A DNA stretch of 64,000 nucleotides from Acidobacteriota bacterium (lineage in GTDB: Bacteria > Acidobacteriota > Terriglobia > Acidiferrales > UBA7541): contig JACQDE010000025.1 in assembly GCA_016201285.1 (NCBI GenBank), positions 17,357 to 81,356 of the forward strand. The letters run 5' to 3'. The notes below the pieces were generated by a model, which was not told the DNA's origin, did not search any database, and saw nothing but the letters and a program-made list of their open reading frames with translations. The translations under genes and the position numbers were made by a program. Below, in pieces: positions 17,302 through 26,487 of the stretch (positions are counted from its first letter, which is position 1; each line of letters starts with the position of its first letter).

Positions 17302-17419
17302 GGCGGGAGGCTACCGCCTTCGGAGAGGAATGGAAAGAGAAATTACTGGAAAGTAAGAGCGGAGCAGCCGCTTTGAGGAAGACGCCGGGGGGTATTTGAA
17401 TCGGCTGTCGGGTCAGGAA

Positions 17420-17773
17420 TTAAAGCTGGCCCTGTTCCTGCTTTTCCTGGCAGGCGATGCAGTGGCGGGCCCACGGCACGGCTTCCAGCCGCTTCTGCTG
17501 GATCTCATCGTGGCAGTGAACGCAGTCGCCGTAGGTGTTGCTTCTGATGCGGCCGAGTGCCTCTTCGACGAGTTGGAGGAGGAAACGATCATGGTTGGTC
17601 TGGCCAAAGAGGAATTCCTTGGTGTAGGAATTGGCGGCCTTGTCGGCGAGGTCCACTGTGGGATCTTCGTCGGCGGCGCGGCCTTCTTCCTCGGTGCGCG
17701 CGATGATCTTCAGCAGCTCCTCGCGCCTAGCCTCGAGTTTCTTCTTGTAGTAGTCGAGTCTCTTCTTATCCAT
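17420..17773 (-). CDS. DksA/TraR-type zinc-finger protein
   Basis: The product is 117 aa. An N-terminal helical coiled coil (DKKRLDYYKKKLEARREELLK and onward) leads to a C-terminal four-Cys zinc finger (CVHCHDE...CIACQ, C-x2-C-x17-C-x2-C). Proteins of this family insert the coiled coil into the RNA polymerase secondary channel and modulate initiation, often with ppGpp. It is shorter than E. coli DksA (151 aa), so TraR/YocK-like function is possible. A near-perfect sigma-70 promoter (17820-17848) drives it, divergent from lpdA. Confidence 0.9.
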   Translation of the reverse strand: MDKKRLDYYKKKLEARREELLKIIARTEEEGRAADEDPTVDLADKAANSYTKEFLFGQTNHDRFLLQLVEEALGRIRSNTYGDCVHCHDEIQQKRLEAVPWARHCIACQEKQEQGQL

Positions 17774-17819
17774 AGCGGCACGCTACTGCGGCCCACTGGG
17801 GCTGCCGTGCAAAACAGCG

Positions 17820-17848
17820 AATATACAGAGCGGTGCAGAGAATGTCAA
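17820..17848 (-). promoter_or_regulatory. Promoter of the DksA-like gene
   Basis: Minus strand TTGACA (17848-17843), a 17-base spacer and TATATT (17825-17820) lie 46 bases before the start codon. Confidence 0.8.
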
Positions 17849-17868
17849 GGCAGGCACGCCCGGCGGAG

Positions 17869-17897
17869 TTGCGGGGGTGCGGAGCGGCTGATAGAAT
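17869..17897 (+). promoter_or_regulatory. Candidate promoter of the lpdA-lipB-pdh cluster
   Basis: TTGCGG (17869-17874), a 17-base spacer and TAGAAT (17892-17897) lie 110 bases before lpdA, next to the divergent DksA-like promoter. Confidence 0.55.
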
Positions 17898-18007
17898 CGT
17901 GCGTCTGTGCCAGTGTTTACAGCGCGCGCAGTAGTACGCGCAGCCGTATGTTTGTCTGATTGCCGTGCAGAGGTGCGGGCCGGGAGCGCCCGCGCGGGAG
18001 GACGTCC

Positions 18008-19405
18008 TTGTCCAAATACGATCTCGTCATCATCGGGAGCGGCCCGGGCGGCTATGTGGCCGCCATCCGCGGGGCGCAGCTCGGATTGAAGACGGCGGTG
18101 GTCGAAAAAGACGGATTTCTCGGCGGCACATGCCTGCACGTCGGTTGCATTCCCACCAAAGTTCTGCTGCACCACGCCGAGATTTACCACCACTTCAAAA
18201 ACGCTGCGGAGTTCGGCTTCGAAGTGAAAGACGTCAAGGTGGATTGGTCGGCGGTGCTGGCGCGCAAGGACAAGATCGTCAAGAAGCACTCCAAGGGCAT
18301 CGAATTCCTCTTCCGCAAACACAAGATTGAGAGCATCCAGGGCTGGGGCCGCGTGGCCGGGCCGGGCAAAGTGAGCATCGAGAAGGACGGGAAGACGGCG
18401 GAAATCGAAGCAACAAACATCCTGCTGGCCACAGGCTCCGAAGCACGCTCGCTGCCGGGGGTCGAGATCGACGGCAAGGCAGTGCTCTCGAACCGCGAGA
18501 TCCTTTCGCTGCCGGAGTTGCCGAAGTCGCTGATCGTCGTGGGCGCCGGCGCAGTGGGCGTGGAGTTCGCGTCCATCTACAAGGAATTTGGCTGTGACGT
18601 GACTATCCTCGAGATGCTGCCACGCGTGGTGCCACTGGAAGATGAAGACATTTCCGCCGAGCTCGACAAGGCCTTCCGCAAGAAAGGCATCAAGATCCAC
18701 ACCGGCGCGATGGTCGAATCGGTGAAGAAAGACGCAAAGGGCGCGAGCGTGACGTTCAAGGACAAGGACGGCAAGTCGCAAGCGCTCTCCGCGGAGAAGA
18801 TACTGATCGCCGTCGGGCGGCGTCCGATGACGGAGAAGCTGGGGCTGGAGAAGACGAAAGCGAAGGTCGAGCGCGGGTTCGTCCATGCGGGGCCGTACAT
18901 GGAGACAGCGGAGCCGAAGCTGTACGCCATCGGCGACATCGTTGCCGGGATGCCGCAACTTGCGCACGCGGCTTCGATGGAAGGCATTGTCGCGGTGACG
19001 AAAATGGCCGGTAAGGACGCGCCGGCGCTGGATCGTTTCCGCATCCCCAACGCCACCTACTGCGAGCCACAGATTGGCTCGATCGGCATGAGTGAGAAGC
19101 AGGCGCGTGAGGCGGGGCACAAGGTGATGGTGGGCAAGTTCCCGTTCGCAGGAAACAGCAAGGCCACCATCCTCGGCGCACACGAGGGCTTCATCAAGAT
19201 CGTCGCCGATGAGAAATACAGCGAAGTGCTGGGCGTGCACATCATCGGGCCGATGGCGACGGAAGTCCTCGCGGAAGCCGCCACGGCGCTGCAACTCGAA
19301 GCCACCGTGGACGACATGATGTTCATGTCGCACGCGCACCCGACGGTATGGGAAGCGCTGGGCGACGCGTTCGCGTCGGTGCGCGGAATGTCGATTAATG
19401 CGTAG
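18008..19405 (+). CDS. lpdA: Dihydrolipoyl dehydrogenase (E3)
   Basis: The product is 465 aa from a TTG start six bases after GGGAGG; the alternative start at 17960 adds a non-homologous leader. The FAD-binding GSGPGGYVAA is near residue 10-20, the redox disulfide GGTCLHVGCIPTK at C42/C47, the NAD-binding GAGAVGVEFAS in the middle and the His-Glu catalytic pair in HAHPTVWEA near the C-terminus. E3 reoxidises dihydrolipoamide of 2-oxoacid dehydrogenases and passes electrons to NAD+. It leads a cluster with lipB and E1/E2 genes, so its main partner is encoded next to it. Confidence 0.97.
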   Translation: MSKYDLVIIGSGPGGYVAAIRGAQLGLKTAVVEKDGFLGGTCLHVGCIPTKVLLHHAEIYHHFKNAAEFGFEVKDVKVDWSAVLARKDKIVKKHSKGIEFLFRKHKIESIQGWGRVAGPGKVSIEKDGKTAEIEATNILLATGSEARSLPGVEIDGKAVLSNREILSLPELPKSLIVVGAGAVGVEFASIYKEFGCDVTILEMLPRVVPLEDEDISAELDKAFRKKGIKIHTGAMVESVKKDAKGASVTFKDKDGKSQALSAEKILIAVGRRPMTEKLGLEKTKAKVERGFVHAGPYMETAEPKLYAIGDIVAGMPQLAHAASMEGIVAVTKMAGKDAPALDRFRIPNATYCEPQIGSIGMSEKQAREAGHKVMVGKFPFAGNSKATILGAHEGFIKIVADEKYSEVLGVHIIGPMATEVLAEAATALQLEATVDDMMFMSHAHPTVWEALGDAFASVRGMSINA

Positions 19406-19470
19406 TGTCGAGTGGTTGGTGACGGGTGGCGAGAGAAGAGCCACCCATCAAAGATTCGAGATCAGGCGCA

Positions 19471-20193
19471 ATGAAACAATGTCTCGTCGTTGACTTGGGG
19501 CGGATCGCATACGCGGAGGCGTGCGCGCTCCAGCACGCGCTGGTGGCTGCGCGGAAAACCGGCGCCGTGCCGGACGTGCTGCTGCTGTGCGAGCACCCGC
19601 ACGTGATCACGCTCGGACGCAACGGCAAGCGCGAGCACCTGCTTGCGTCCGATCACCTGCTGCGGCAGATGGGCGTGGAGTTTGTGGAGGCGGACCGCGG
19701 CGGAGACATCACCTATCACGGGCCTGGGCAGATAGTCGGTTATCCCATTGTGAAGCTCAGCGAGATCCGGCGAGACGTGGGGTGGTATGTGCGGCAACTG
19801 GAAGAGACGATGATCCGCGCTGCAGCGGACTTCGGCGTCACCACCCGCCGGGTGGAAGGGAAGACGGGCGTCTGGGTGGACACGCCCGGCGCGGACGACG
19901 AAAAGCTGGGCGCCATCGGCGTGCACCTGAGCCGGTGGGTGACGTCGCACGGGTTTGCGTACAACGTCTCGACGGACCTGCGGTATTTCGACCTGATCGT
20001 GCCGTGCGGCATCGCTGGCAAGCGGGTAACGTCGCTCGAAAAACTGCTGGGCCGCACGGTGAAGCACGAGGAAGTGACGCCGCAATTCGTCAGGCATTTT
20101 GGAGATGTGTTCGGTGTGGAGATGCACGCGGCAACGCGCGAAGAGATCGAACAGTCCTACGGAGCCCTGAATGAAGTTTCCGCTCACGCGTGA
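19471..20193 (+). CDS. lipB: Lipoyl(octanoyl) transferase
   Basis: The product is 240 aa from the ATG at 19471; an upstream GTG at 19426 would add 15 residues. LipB moves octanoyl from acyl-carrier protein to the lipoyl-domain lysine. Seen here are EHPHVITLGR, RGGDITYHGPGQ (76-87), KLGAIGVHLSRWVTSHG and the catalytic Cys in VPCGIAGKRVTSL (C179). Its 3' end overlaps pdhA by 23 bases, which implies translational coupling. Its place between E3 and E1 fits a role in loading the E2 subunit encoded downstream. LipA is not in the window. Confidence 0.95.
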   Translation: MKQCLVVDLGRIAYAEACALQHALVAARKTGAVPDVLLLCEHPHVITLGRNGKREHLLASDHLLRQMGVEFVEADRGGDITYHGPGQIVGYPIVKLSEIRRDVGWYVRQLEETMIRAAADFGVTTRRVEGKTGVWVDTPGADDEKLGAIGVHLSRWVTSHGFAYNVSTDLRYFDLIVPCGIAGKRVTSLEKLLGRTVKHEEVTPQFVRHFGDVFGVEMHAATREEIEQSYGALNEVSAHA

Positions 20194-21376
20194 ACAGCAG
20201 ATCGAGCTCTATTACTACATGAAGCTGAACCGGCAGCTCGAGGAGCAGATGGTCAAGCTCTTCCGGCAGAACAAGATCGTCGGCGGGCTCTACTCGAGTC
20301 TGGGTCAGGAAGCGATTTCGGTGGGCACGGCGTACGCACTCGAGAAGCGCGACTGGCTGGCGCCGATGATCCGTAACATCGGCGCGCTGCTGGTAAAGGG
20401 CTTTCGCCCGCGCGATATTTTCACGCAGCACATGGCGCGGTACACCTCGCCGACTAGGGGCAAGGACGGCACCAGCCACTTCGGAGATTTGAAGGAACTG
20501 CACGTGGTGTCGCCGATTTCGATGCTGGGCGACCTGATTCCGGTGATGACCGGCGTGGCGATGGCCGGGCGCTATCTGGGACAGAAAGTCGTGGCGCTGA
20601 CGTGGATCGGGGACGGCGGCAGCTCCACCGGCGCGTTCCACGAGGGCATGGGGCTGTCAGCGTCGCAGCGCGCGCCACTGATTTGCGTGATCGAGAACAA
20701 CCAGTGGGCGTATTCGACGCCGGTGAGCCGGCAAGTGCCGGCACGCGACCTGGCGGACCGTGCGAAAGCCTACGGCGTGGCCAGTTCCATCGTGGACGGC
20801 AACGACGTGGTGGCCGTTTATCAAACCACGAAGGAGGCTGTGGAGCGCTGCCGCGCGGGCCAGGGCCCGGTGATCATCGAAGCGAAGACACACCGCATGC
20901 GCGGCCACGCACAACACGATCCCGCAGAGTATGTGCCGAAAGAAATGGTGGAGTACTGGAAGGCCCGCGATCCCATCGCCCGCTACGAGAACTATCTTAC
21001 CGCGAACAAACTGTGGAACGAAAAGGTGAAATCGGAAATCCTCGCCCGCATCGAGAAGGAAATCCTCGAAGACCAGGAGTTCGCGGAGAATTCGCCCTTC
21101 CCGCCGCCCGAACTGGCCGAGCAGGATGTCTATTGTGAAGGCCCGCTGCCGAACGAGGCGAAGTGGCGCCGGCCCATCGAAGAAGTGAGGCCGCCAAAGG
21201 CCAGCGTGAAGCCGGAGTGGACAGTGAAAGACTTTGGCGGACAGGAACATCCGACGCCCGGAGGGGCTCCGGCGAGCATCTCCGGAGACGGCACGGGCGC
21301 GGCTGCGCGGAAAGCGTCGAAGCCGGTGAAGAAGGCGCCCCCCGTGAAGGCATCACAGCCCAAAGGGAGGAAATAG
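20171..21376 (+). CDS. pdhA: 2-oxoacid (probably pyruvate) dehydrogenase E1 component, alpha subunit
   Basis: The product is 401 aa. The thiamine-diphosphate motif runs from WIGDGGSSTGAFHEG (GDG at about 147) to ENNQWAYS (about 174-181), the expected ~30-residue spacing. Other family blocks are GLYSSLGQEAISVG and HRMRGHAQHD. The C-terminal 60 residues are an Ala/Lys/Pro-rich tail not usual in the family. E1 decarboxylates the 2-oxoacid and acylates the lipoyl arm of E2. The start overlaps lipB and the next gene begins two bases after its stop, so it is within one operon. A branched-chain substrate cannot be excluded. Confidence 0.92.
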   Translation: MKFPLTREQQIELYYYMKLNRQLEEQMVKLFRQNKIVGGLYSSLGQEAISVGTAYALEKRDWLAPMIRNIGALLVKGFRPRDIFTQHMARYTSPTRGKDGTSHFGDLKELHVVSPISMLGDLIPVMTGVAMAGRYLGQKVVALTWIGDGGSSTGAFHEGMGLSASQRAPLICVIENNQWAYSTPVSRQVPARDLADRAKAYGVASSIVDGNDVVAVYQTTKEAVERCRAGQGPVIIEAKTHRMRGHAQHDPAEYVPKEMVEYWKARDPIARYENYLTANKLWNEKVKSEILARIEKEILEDQEFAENSPFPPPELAEQDVYCEGPLPNEAKWRRPIEEVRPPKASVKPEWTVKDFGGQEHPTPGGAPASISGDGTGAAARKASKPVKKAPPVKASQPKGRK

Positions 21377-21378
21377 CC

Positions 21379-22353
21379 GTGGCCCAGGTGACGTTTCTGG
21401 AAGCGATCCGGCAGGCGCTGTTCGAGGAAATGGAGCGCGATCCGACCGTCGTGTGCCTCGGCGAGGACATCGGCGTCTATGGCGGGGCGTTCAAGGTGAC
21501 GCAGGGGTTGCTCGAGCGGTTCGGCTGGGAGCGGGTGATCGAAACGCCGATCGCCGAAACCGGCATCGTCGGCGCGGCATGCGGAATGAGCTTTATGGGC
21601 CTGCGGCCGGTGGCAGAAATGCAGTTCATCGATTTCATTGCCTGCTGCTTCAATCAGATCACGAATTACGCGGCGAAGTCGTACTACCGGTGGGGCGCTC
21701 CGGTGCCTATCGTGGTGCGCGGGCCGTCGGGCGGCGGCGTACACGGCGGGCCGTTTCATTCGGCCAACCCGGAAATGTATTTCGTGCACACACCGGGACT
21801 GAAAGTGGTCTATCCCTCGACACCCTACGACGCGAAGGGGCTGCTGAAGTCGGCGATCCGCGACAACAATCCGGTGCTCTTCTTCGAGCACAAGTTCCTC
21901 TACCGGCGGATCAAGGAAGAAATCCCCGAGGGAGATTACACGGTGCCGCTGGGGAAAGCGGTGGTGCGGCGCGAGGGCAAGGATCTGACGATCCTCTCGT
22001 ACGGCGCGATGATGCACACGTCGCTCGAAGCCGTGGAGTTGCTGGCCAAGGAAGGGATTGATGCGGAGCTGATTGACCTGCGAACGCTGCTGCCGCTGGA
22101 CCGCGAGATGATTTTGCAGTCCGTGAAAAAGACGAACAAGCTAATGGTGGTGCACGAGGACACCAAAACCGGCGGGATCGCCGGCGAAATCGCCGCGGTC
22201 GTGTGCGAAGGCGCGTTCGAAGAACTGGACGGGCCGATCCTGCGCGTCACCAGCCTGGATACGCCGGTGCCGTATGCTCCGTCGCTGGAAGAACGGTTCC
22301 TGCCGAACGTGAACGACGTAGTGCGGACGGCGCGCGAGCTGGCAAACTATTGA
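21379..22353 (+). CDS. pdhB: 2-oxoacid (probably pyruvate) dehydrogenase E1 component, beta subunit
   Basis: The product is 324 aa with a GTG start eight bases after GGGAGG (21365-21370). The conserved blocks are VVCLGEDIGVYGGAFK, RVIETPIAETGIVGAACG, MQFIDFI, VHGGPFHSANPE and KTGGIAGEIAAVV. The beta subunit contributes the second half of the ThDP site. It lies two bases after pdhA and 18 bases before the E2 gene. Confidence 0.92.
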   Translation: MAQVTFLEAIRQALFEEMERDPTVVCLGEDIGVYGGAFKVTQGLLERFGWERVIETPIAETGIVGAACGMSFMGLRPVAEMQFIDFIACCFNQITNYAAKSYYRWGAPVPIVVRGPSGGGVHGGPFHSANPEMYFVHTPGLKVVYPSTPYDAKGLLKSAIRDNNPVLFFEHKFLYRRIKEEIPEGDYTVPLGKAVVRREGKDLTILSYGAMMHTSLEAVELLAKEGIDAELIDLRTLLPLDREMILQSVKKTNKLMVVHEDTKTGGIAGEIAAVVCEGAFEELDGPILRVTSLDTPVPYAPSLEERFLPNVNDVVRTARELANY

Positions 22354-22371
22354 TTCTCTGAGGAGAGAAGC

Positions 22372-23700
22372 ATGCCGATTGATGTGATCATGCCGCAAAT
22401 GGGCGAGAGCATTTTCGAGGGAACGATTACCAAATGGCTAAAGAAGCCGGGTGACCGCGTGGAGCGCGATGAGCCGCTCTTCGAGATTTCCACGGACAAG
22501 GTGGACGCCGAAATTCCTTCCCCGCAAAGCGGGGTGCTGAAGGAAATCAAAGTTGGCGAAGGGCAGACGGTGCCGATTCAGACCGTCGTCGCCGTGATTG
22601 ATGCAGCCGGCGCCGCCGGTGTAGCGGCACCCGCCCCGGCGAAAGCGGCAACCCCTGCGACACCCACTCCTGCAGCGCCGAAGGCAGCCGCGCCTCCCCC
22701 AATTGCAAAGGCAGCAGCTCCTGCCCCGGCGGCGGCACCGCCAGCGACGGCGCCCGCTCCGGTCCGTCCGGCGGGAGAAAATGTGCGCAGCTCACCGCTG
22801 GTGCGCCGACTCGCGAAGGAACACAACATTGAGCTGGCCGCCGTGCCGGGGACCGGAGTGGGAGGGCGCATCAGCAAGAAGGATATTCTCGCGATCATCG
22901 AGCGGGGCAGCACGCGTCCCGCAGGCGCTCCGGCTGCGCCGTCCGCGGCGGGCACTGTGGCGCACGGAGTGCTCGAAAACGCCGTGCCGCGGGAGAAGAT
23001 TTACTTCGGGCGGTATGAAGTGCAGCCGATGAGCGTGATGCGGCAGCGCATCGCCGAGCACATGGTGATCTCCAAACGCGTCTCGCCGCATGTCTATTCG
23101 GTGGACGAAGTGGACATGACGCGCATCGTCGCGCTGCGCGAGAAGAGCAAGGGCGAATTCGAAAGCCGTCATGCCACAAAGCTGACGTTCATGCCGTTTT
23201 TTGTGCGGGCCTGCGTGGAAGGCCTGCGGGCATTTCCCACGGTGAACGCGTCCGTAGACGGAGCGAACATTGTGCTGCACAAAGACATCAACATAGGCTT
23301 TGCGGTGGCCCTCGACTGGGGCCTGATCGTGCCGGTGATCAAGGGCGCGGAAGAAAAGAATTTCCTGGGGCTGCAGCGCGCGATCAACGACCTGGCAGAA
23401 CGCGCGCGGACAAAGAAGTTGAAGCCGGAAGAGGTGCAGGAAGGTACGTTTGCGATTACGAACCCCGGCGTCTTCGGCGGGCTGATGGGCCTGCCGGTGA
23501 TCAACCAGCCGAACGTGGCAATTCTCGGCCTGGGCGCGATTCAGAAGCGGCCGGTGGTGATTGACGACGCGATCGCGATCCGCTCGATGGTGTACCTCAC
23601 GCTCAGTTACGACCACCGCGTGGTGGACGGCGCCGTCTCACACCAGTTCCTCGCCAAGGTGAAGCACATGCTCGAGGGCTGGAGCGAAAGCATCCTGTAA
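22372..23700 (+). CDS. pdhC: 2-oxoacid dehydrogenase E2 (dihydrolipoyl acyltransferase)
   Basis: The product is 442 aa. One lipoyl domain (1-77) carries the lipoyl-lysine K43 in STDKVDAEI, then an Ala/Pro linker (about 78-130), a peripheral-subunit-binding domain (about 138-175, SSPLVRRLAKEHNIEL) and the catalytic acyltransferase domain ending in SYDHRVVDGA, with the catalytic His. One lipoyl domain is fewer than in E. coli E2 but normal for many bacteria. It is the last gene of the cluster; a weak hairpin follows at 23711-23741. Confidence 0.93.
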   Translation: MPIDVIMPQMGESIFEGTITKWLKKPGDRVERDEPLFEISTDKVDAEIPSPQSGVLKEIKVGEGQTVPIQTVVAVIDAAGAAGVAAPAPAKAATPATPTPAAPKAAAPPPIAKAAAPAPAAAPPATAPAPVRPAGENVRSSPLVRRLAKEHNIELAAVPGTGVGGRISKKDILAIIERGSTRPAGAPAAPSAAGTVAHGVLENAVPREKIYFGRYEVQPMSVMRQRIAEHMVISKRVSPHVYSVDEVDMTRIVALREKSKGEFESRHATKLTFMPFFVRACVEGLRAFPTVNASVDGANIVLHKDINIGFAVALDWGLIVPVIKGAEEKNFLGLQRAINDLAERARTKKLKPEEVQEGTFAITNPGVFGGLMGLPVINQPNVAILGLGAIQKRPVVIDDAIAIRSMVYLTLSYDHRVVDGAVSHQFLAKVKHMLEGWSESIL

Positions 23701-23710
23701 CGAATTCCCT

Positions 23711-23741
23711 TGGGACAGGTCCGCTGTGGCGGCTTGTCCCA
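23711..23741 (+). terminator. Possible terminator hairpin after pdhC
   Basis: TGGGACA (23711-23717) pairs with TGTCCCA (23735-23741). There is no T-run, so it is only suggestive. The junction to the phage-derived block follows directly. Confidence 0.4.
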
Positions 23742-23876
23742 TGCCTACTCTGAGCCTCCCACACTGAGATCCGTCCCTTTATTGCGATACCTCGGGCTGG
23801 CGTTTCATTTGCAGGAAAGATGCTGCCATCGGCCCAATCGCGACGGCGCTCGCACTGTCCGCCAGTGAATAGCGCT

Positions 23877-26003
23877 TCAATTCAACTCCATCACGTAAAA
23901 CTGCTGCAAGCGAATCGTGTTGCCGGTGGTGGCGGTGCCCCACTGCGCGGAGATTTGAATCGTGAGCGCGCCGTTGGTGGCGATGCCGGCAACGGGCTGC
24001 GCGATGCTGTTCATGAAGTTGCTTGAGCCACCGCCCTGAAATTCGTGCATGGTCTGGAGACCCGCTTCGACGCTGACGGCGGCCCCGGCCGCAGCCGTGC
24101 CTTGCAGGATGTAGCATTGCCCGAAGCCGCGGCTCGAAAGGCTCGCCACTGGCGCCACAGCCACACCAGCGGCCAATACCGTGCTGCCCGCCTTGAACCG
24201 AAGCACCAGCGTTGGCGGAGTCGCCGACGTGGTGAGCTGAAAGACGCCGCAGACCTGAATGGTTTTTTTGGTGATGAGGAAGCTCGCGGGCATGGACCAG
24301 TTCGAGGCGAAGTTCGTCTCGGTGGTGCCCTGCGCGCCGGAGGCCGCGTCTACCTGGTTCCCGCCGGAAGCGGCAGTGCAATTCGCTTCCGTGGTGCAGT
24401 TGGTCATTTTCATCACGCGGGGGAAGAAGCCCGCCGTCGATTGATTGCCGCCAGCGACAGTAGCCGACTGCGTCGAGTCGTAGCGAATGTCGCCGCCGGT
24501 GGTGGGCGCGGGACTCGCGGCGCTGGGATGCATGAGCGCGGTGATCCCGCTCATGTCCTGCGTGGTCGCGCCGCTGTAGGTGTTCGACTGGTCGGTATAG
24601 ACCGTGGCGCTGTGGCCCTGCGCTTTGGCAATCCGCGATCCCGCGTCGAGGCCGGCGTAGCCGCTCGTGGCATTTTTGTTCGTCGTCTTCTCGATGGATG
24701 AATCCGCATAGGCGGAAGTAATCGTGTTGCAGGTCGGCGCGGCGTTGTCATTCGTGGCCGTGACGACCTGATTTGAGCAGGAACCAGCGCCGGCAGCAGC
24801 CACGCTGGAAGTAACAAAGTTCATGCCGTCGCCGCGCAGGTAGCGGCTCAGCGTGGCGGCATTGTTTGCGCCCGTGCCGCCACTCGCAGGCGGCAGAATG
24901 CCGGTTACTTCGCCGGCGAGATCAATCGTGCTGCCAAGGAGCGACACGTTTGCGGAGAGCCATCCGTCCGCCAATTTTCCCGCCACGTCGGCGAGAGGAA
25001 TTTTCGACGCGGCGGGACTTGTCTGTGCGCTGGCGGGATCCTGAGTCACCTTTGACGAAGCGTTCAACGAAGCGTAGCCGCTGGCGGCGCCCTTGTTGGT
25101 GTTCACTTCGCACGTCGGACAGGCGATCGTGCGGTCGGCAGAGAGGTCGCCTCCGCCGGAGAGCGGCGAGCTGGCGTTGATCGCGCGCACTTGGACGACC
25201 GCTGACCCGGAGATGCGATTTGGTGACAACGCGCCGGCGGCGACGTTGCTATCGCCAATGCCGGACAGTTGAGCCGCGGAAGGAGTGGAGACGCCGAGTT
25301 TAGCGGCGGTGATGGCGCCGTCTTTGACTGCTGCCTGCACGTTGCCGGCGCTCGGGTTGGTGAAGGCGATGGACGCCGTGTCTTGAAAATTAACGGCGCT
25401 GTTCGAGGCAAGATTCGCGCCGTTCGCCTGGTGCTGCGAGCCTGGGCCGCTCCCCGCGAGATCCACGCAGCCCACTTGCGGCGGGACTCCGGAGCCGTTG
25501 GACTGAAGCATTTTTCCGGAGGGACAGGGTGATGGCAGCTCAATTTTTCTCGTGAGGTCGGCAACCAGGTTGGTGACCTGCGCCTCGCCGAGCATCACAG
25601 CGGGGACCGGCACGGTGGGCGCGCGCACGGTGGCGAGGGCGACAGGCACGGCGCTCGCGGGCACGGCCCAGTATTCGGTGGTGACGCGGCCGGACCTCAG
25701 CGCGTAGGCGACGCGATAGCTGGTACCGGAGGGCACGGCGCTGGTGTTCGGATAAAGCTGCACGCTAAAAGCGCCATTGGTGACCGTCACCGTGGTCTGG
25801 CCGGCTATCACCTGGCAGGGGCCGATGAGCAAGGTGGGCCAAGCAATCGTCACGCGGCCAGAAGCGAGCGAGCCATCGGCGTTGTAAAGCGTGTCCGAGA
25901 CGGTGGTCTTTGGGGGACATTGGGCCGCCGCGGGCACGGGCAGCACGCAACTCCACGCGGCCGCGCAGAGTGCGAGCAGAACACTGCGAATTTGCAATTG
26001 CAT
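23877..26003 (-). CDS. Phage tail fibre/collar-like protein with N-terminal signal-like sequence
   Basis: The product is 708 aa. Residues 1-27 look like a Sec signal (MQLQIRSVLLALCAAAWSCV, then AAAQ). An N-terminal beta domain (about 30-110, a carboxypeptidase-regulatory-like pattern) is followed by Gly/Ala/Ser/Thr-rich repeats such as LSGGGDLSADRTI, GEVTGILPPASGGTGANNA and SGYAGLDAGSRIAK. These are typical of tail-fibre stalks and of phage collar proteins. The C-terminal 150 residues are a beta-rich domain. It is the last gene of the tail module (transcription runs leftwards). The signal-like start is odd for a virion protein. Confidence 0.65.
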   Translation of the reverse strand: MQLQIRSVLLALCAAAWSCVLPVPAAAQCPPKTTVSDTLYNADGSLASGRVTIAWPTLLIGPCQVIAGQTTVTVTNGAFSVQLYPNTSAVPSGTSYRVAYALRSGRVTTEYWAVPASAVPVALATVRAPTVPVPAVMLGEAQVTNLVADLTRKIELPSPCPSGKMLQSNGSGVPPQVGCVDLAGSGPGSQHQANGANLASNSAVNFQDTASIAFTNPSAGNVQAAVKDGAITAAKLGVSTPSAAQLSGIGDSNVAAGALSPNRISGSAVVQVRAINASSPLSGGGDLSADRTIACPTCEVNTNKGAASGYASLNASSKVTQDPASAQTSPAASKIPLADVAGKLADGWLSANVSLLGSTIDLAGEVTGILPPASGGTGANNAATLSRYLRGDGMNFVTSSVAAAGAGSCSNQVVTATNDNAAPTCNTITSAYADSSIEKTTNKNATSGYAGLDAGSRIAKAQGHSATVYTDQSNTYSGATTQDMSGITALMHPSAASPAPTTGGDIRYDSTQSATVAGGNQSTAGFFPRVMKMTNCTTEANCTAASGGNQVDAASGAQGTTETNFASNWSMPASFLITKKTIQVCGVFQLTTSATPPTLVLRFKAGSTVLAAGVAVAPVASLSSRGFGQCYILQGTAAAGAAVSVEAGLQTMHEFQGGGSSNFMNSIAQPVAGIATNGALTIQISAQWGTATTGNTIRLQQFYVMELN

Positions 26004-26065
26004 TAACTCCTCCGATCATGCAGAGGCAACGGAAAGAGGAACGAAGGTGTGGTGTGCTGGAGGGG

Positions 26066-26200
26066 TTATTCGCCAGCATAGGCTGCGTCAATCGCGTCAC
26101 GCAGCTTGAGCAGGACCGACTTGAGCCGAGCTTTCTTCGCGGGGTTCTTCACAACGGCGCGGATCACCGAAAGCGCAAGAGCCAGAATTGTCGATTCCAT
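26066..26200 (-). CDS. Small phage-module protein, 44 aa
   Basis: A 44-codon frame starting MESTILALALSVIR sits six bases after an ideal GGGAGGTGAT Shine-Dalgarno. It is a short amphipathic helix followed by a basic segment (VKNPAKKARLKSVLLKLRD). It lies between two fibre-related and membrane genes in the tail module, all on the minus strand. A regulator or lysis accessory is possible. I do not recognise it. Confidence 0.6.
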   Translation of the reverse strand: MESTILALALSVIRAVVKNPAKKARLKSVLLKLRDAIDAAYAGE

Positions 26201-26217
26201 GATGGCATCACCTCCCT

Positions 26218-26487
26218 TCACGCAAAAATCCGTTGCAGGAGCCAGCCGACGACGACTCCGGCGCCAGTCATCAGCCAGAAAAGGCGGTCGTGAGCGCGGA
26301 CTTTATCTTCCAGGCGCTGGATACGGCCCGGCTGGCCGTTGCCGGCAAGCTCGATCATCATCGTTTCGAGGAGCGTCAGCTTCTGGACGACGAGCAGCCG
26401 AAAATCGTGGCTGCGAAGGGGAACTGCGTCCGTGGTTGGCTTCAACATGTGCAGGGCCTTCTCAGGGCGCGGGATGACTCGATCCAT
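26218..26487 (-). CDS. Small single-pass membrane protein, possible lysis accessory (XhlA-like layout)
   Basis: The product is 89 aa (or 76 aa if translation begins at the inner Met 14). A helical, coiled-coil-prone segment (LTLLETMMIELAGNGQPGRIQRLEDKVRAHD) precedes one C-terminal transmembrane helix (LFWLMTGAGVVVGWLL) and a short basic end. The layout matches the small phage proteins that accompany holins. It overlaps the 3' end of the next upstream gene by 26 bases. The role is inferred from layout and position only. Confidence 0.5.
   Translation of the reverse strand: MDRVIPRPEKALHMLKPTTDAVPLRSHDFRLLVVQKLTLLETMMIELAGNGQPGRIQRLEDKVRAHDRLFWLMTGAGVVVGWLLQRIFA

Noticed and set aside
17783..19444. 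553-codon minus-strand frame opposite lpdA
   Set aside because: Antisense shadow; the plus strand encodes a complete dihydrolipoyl dehydrogenase.
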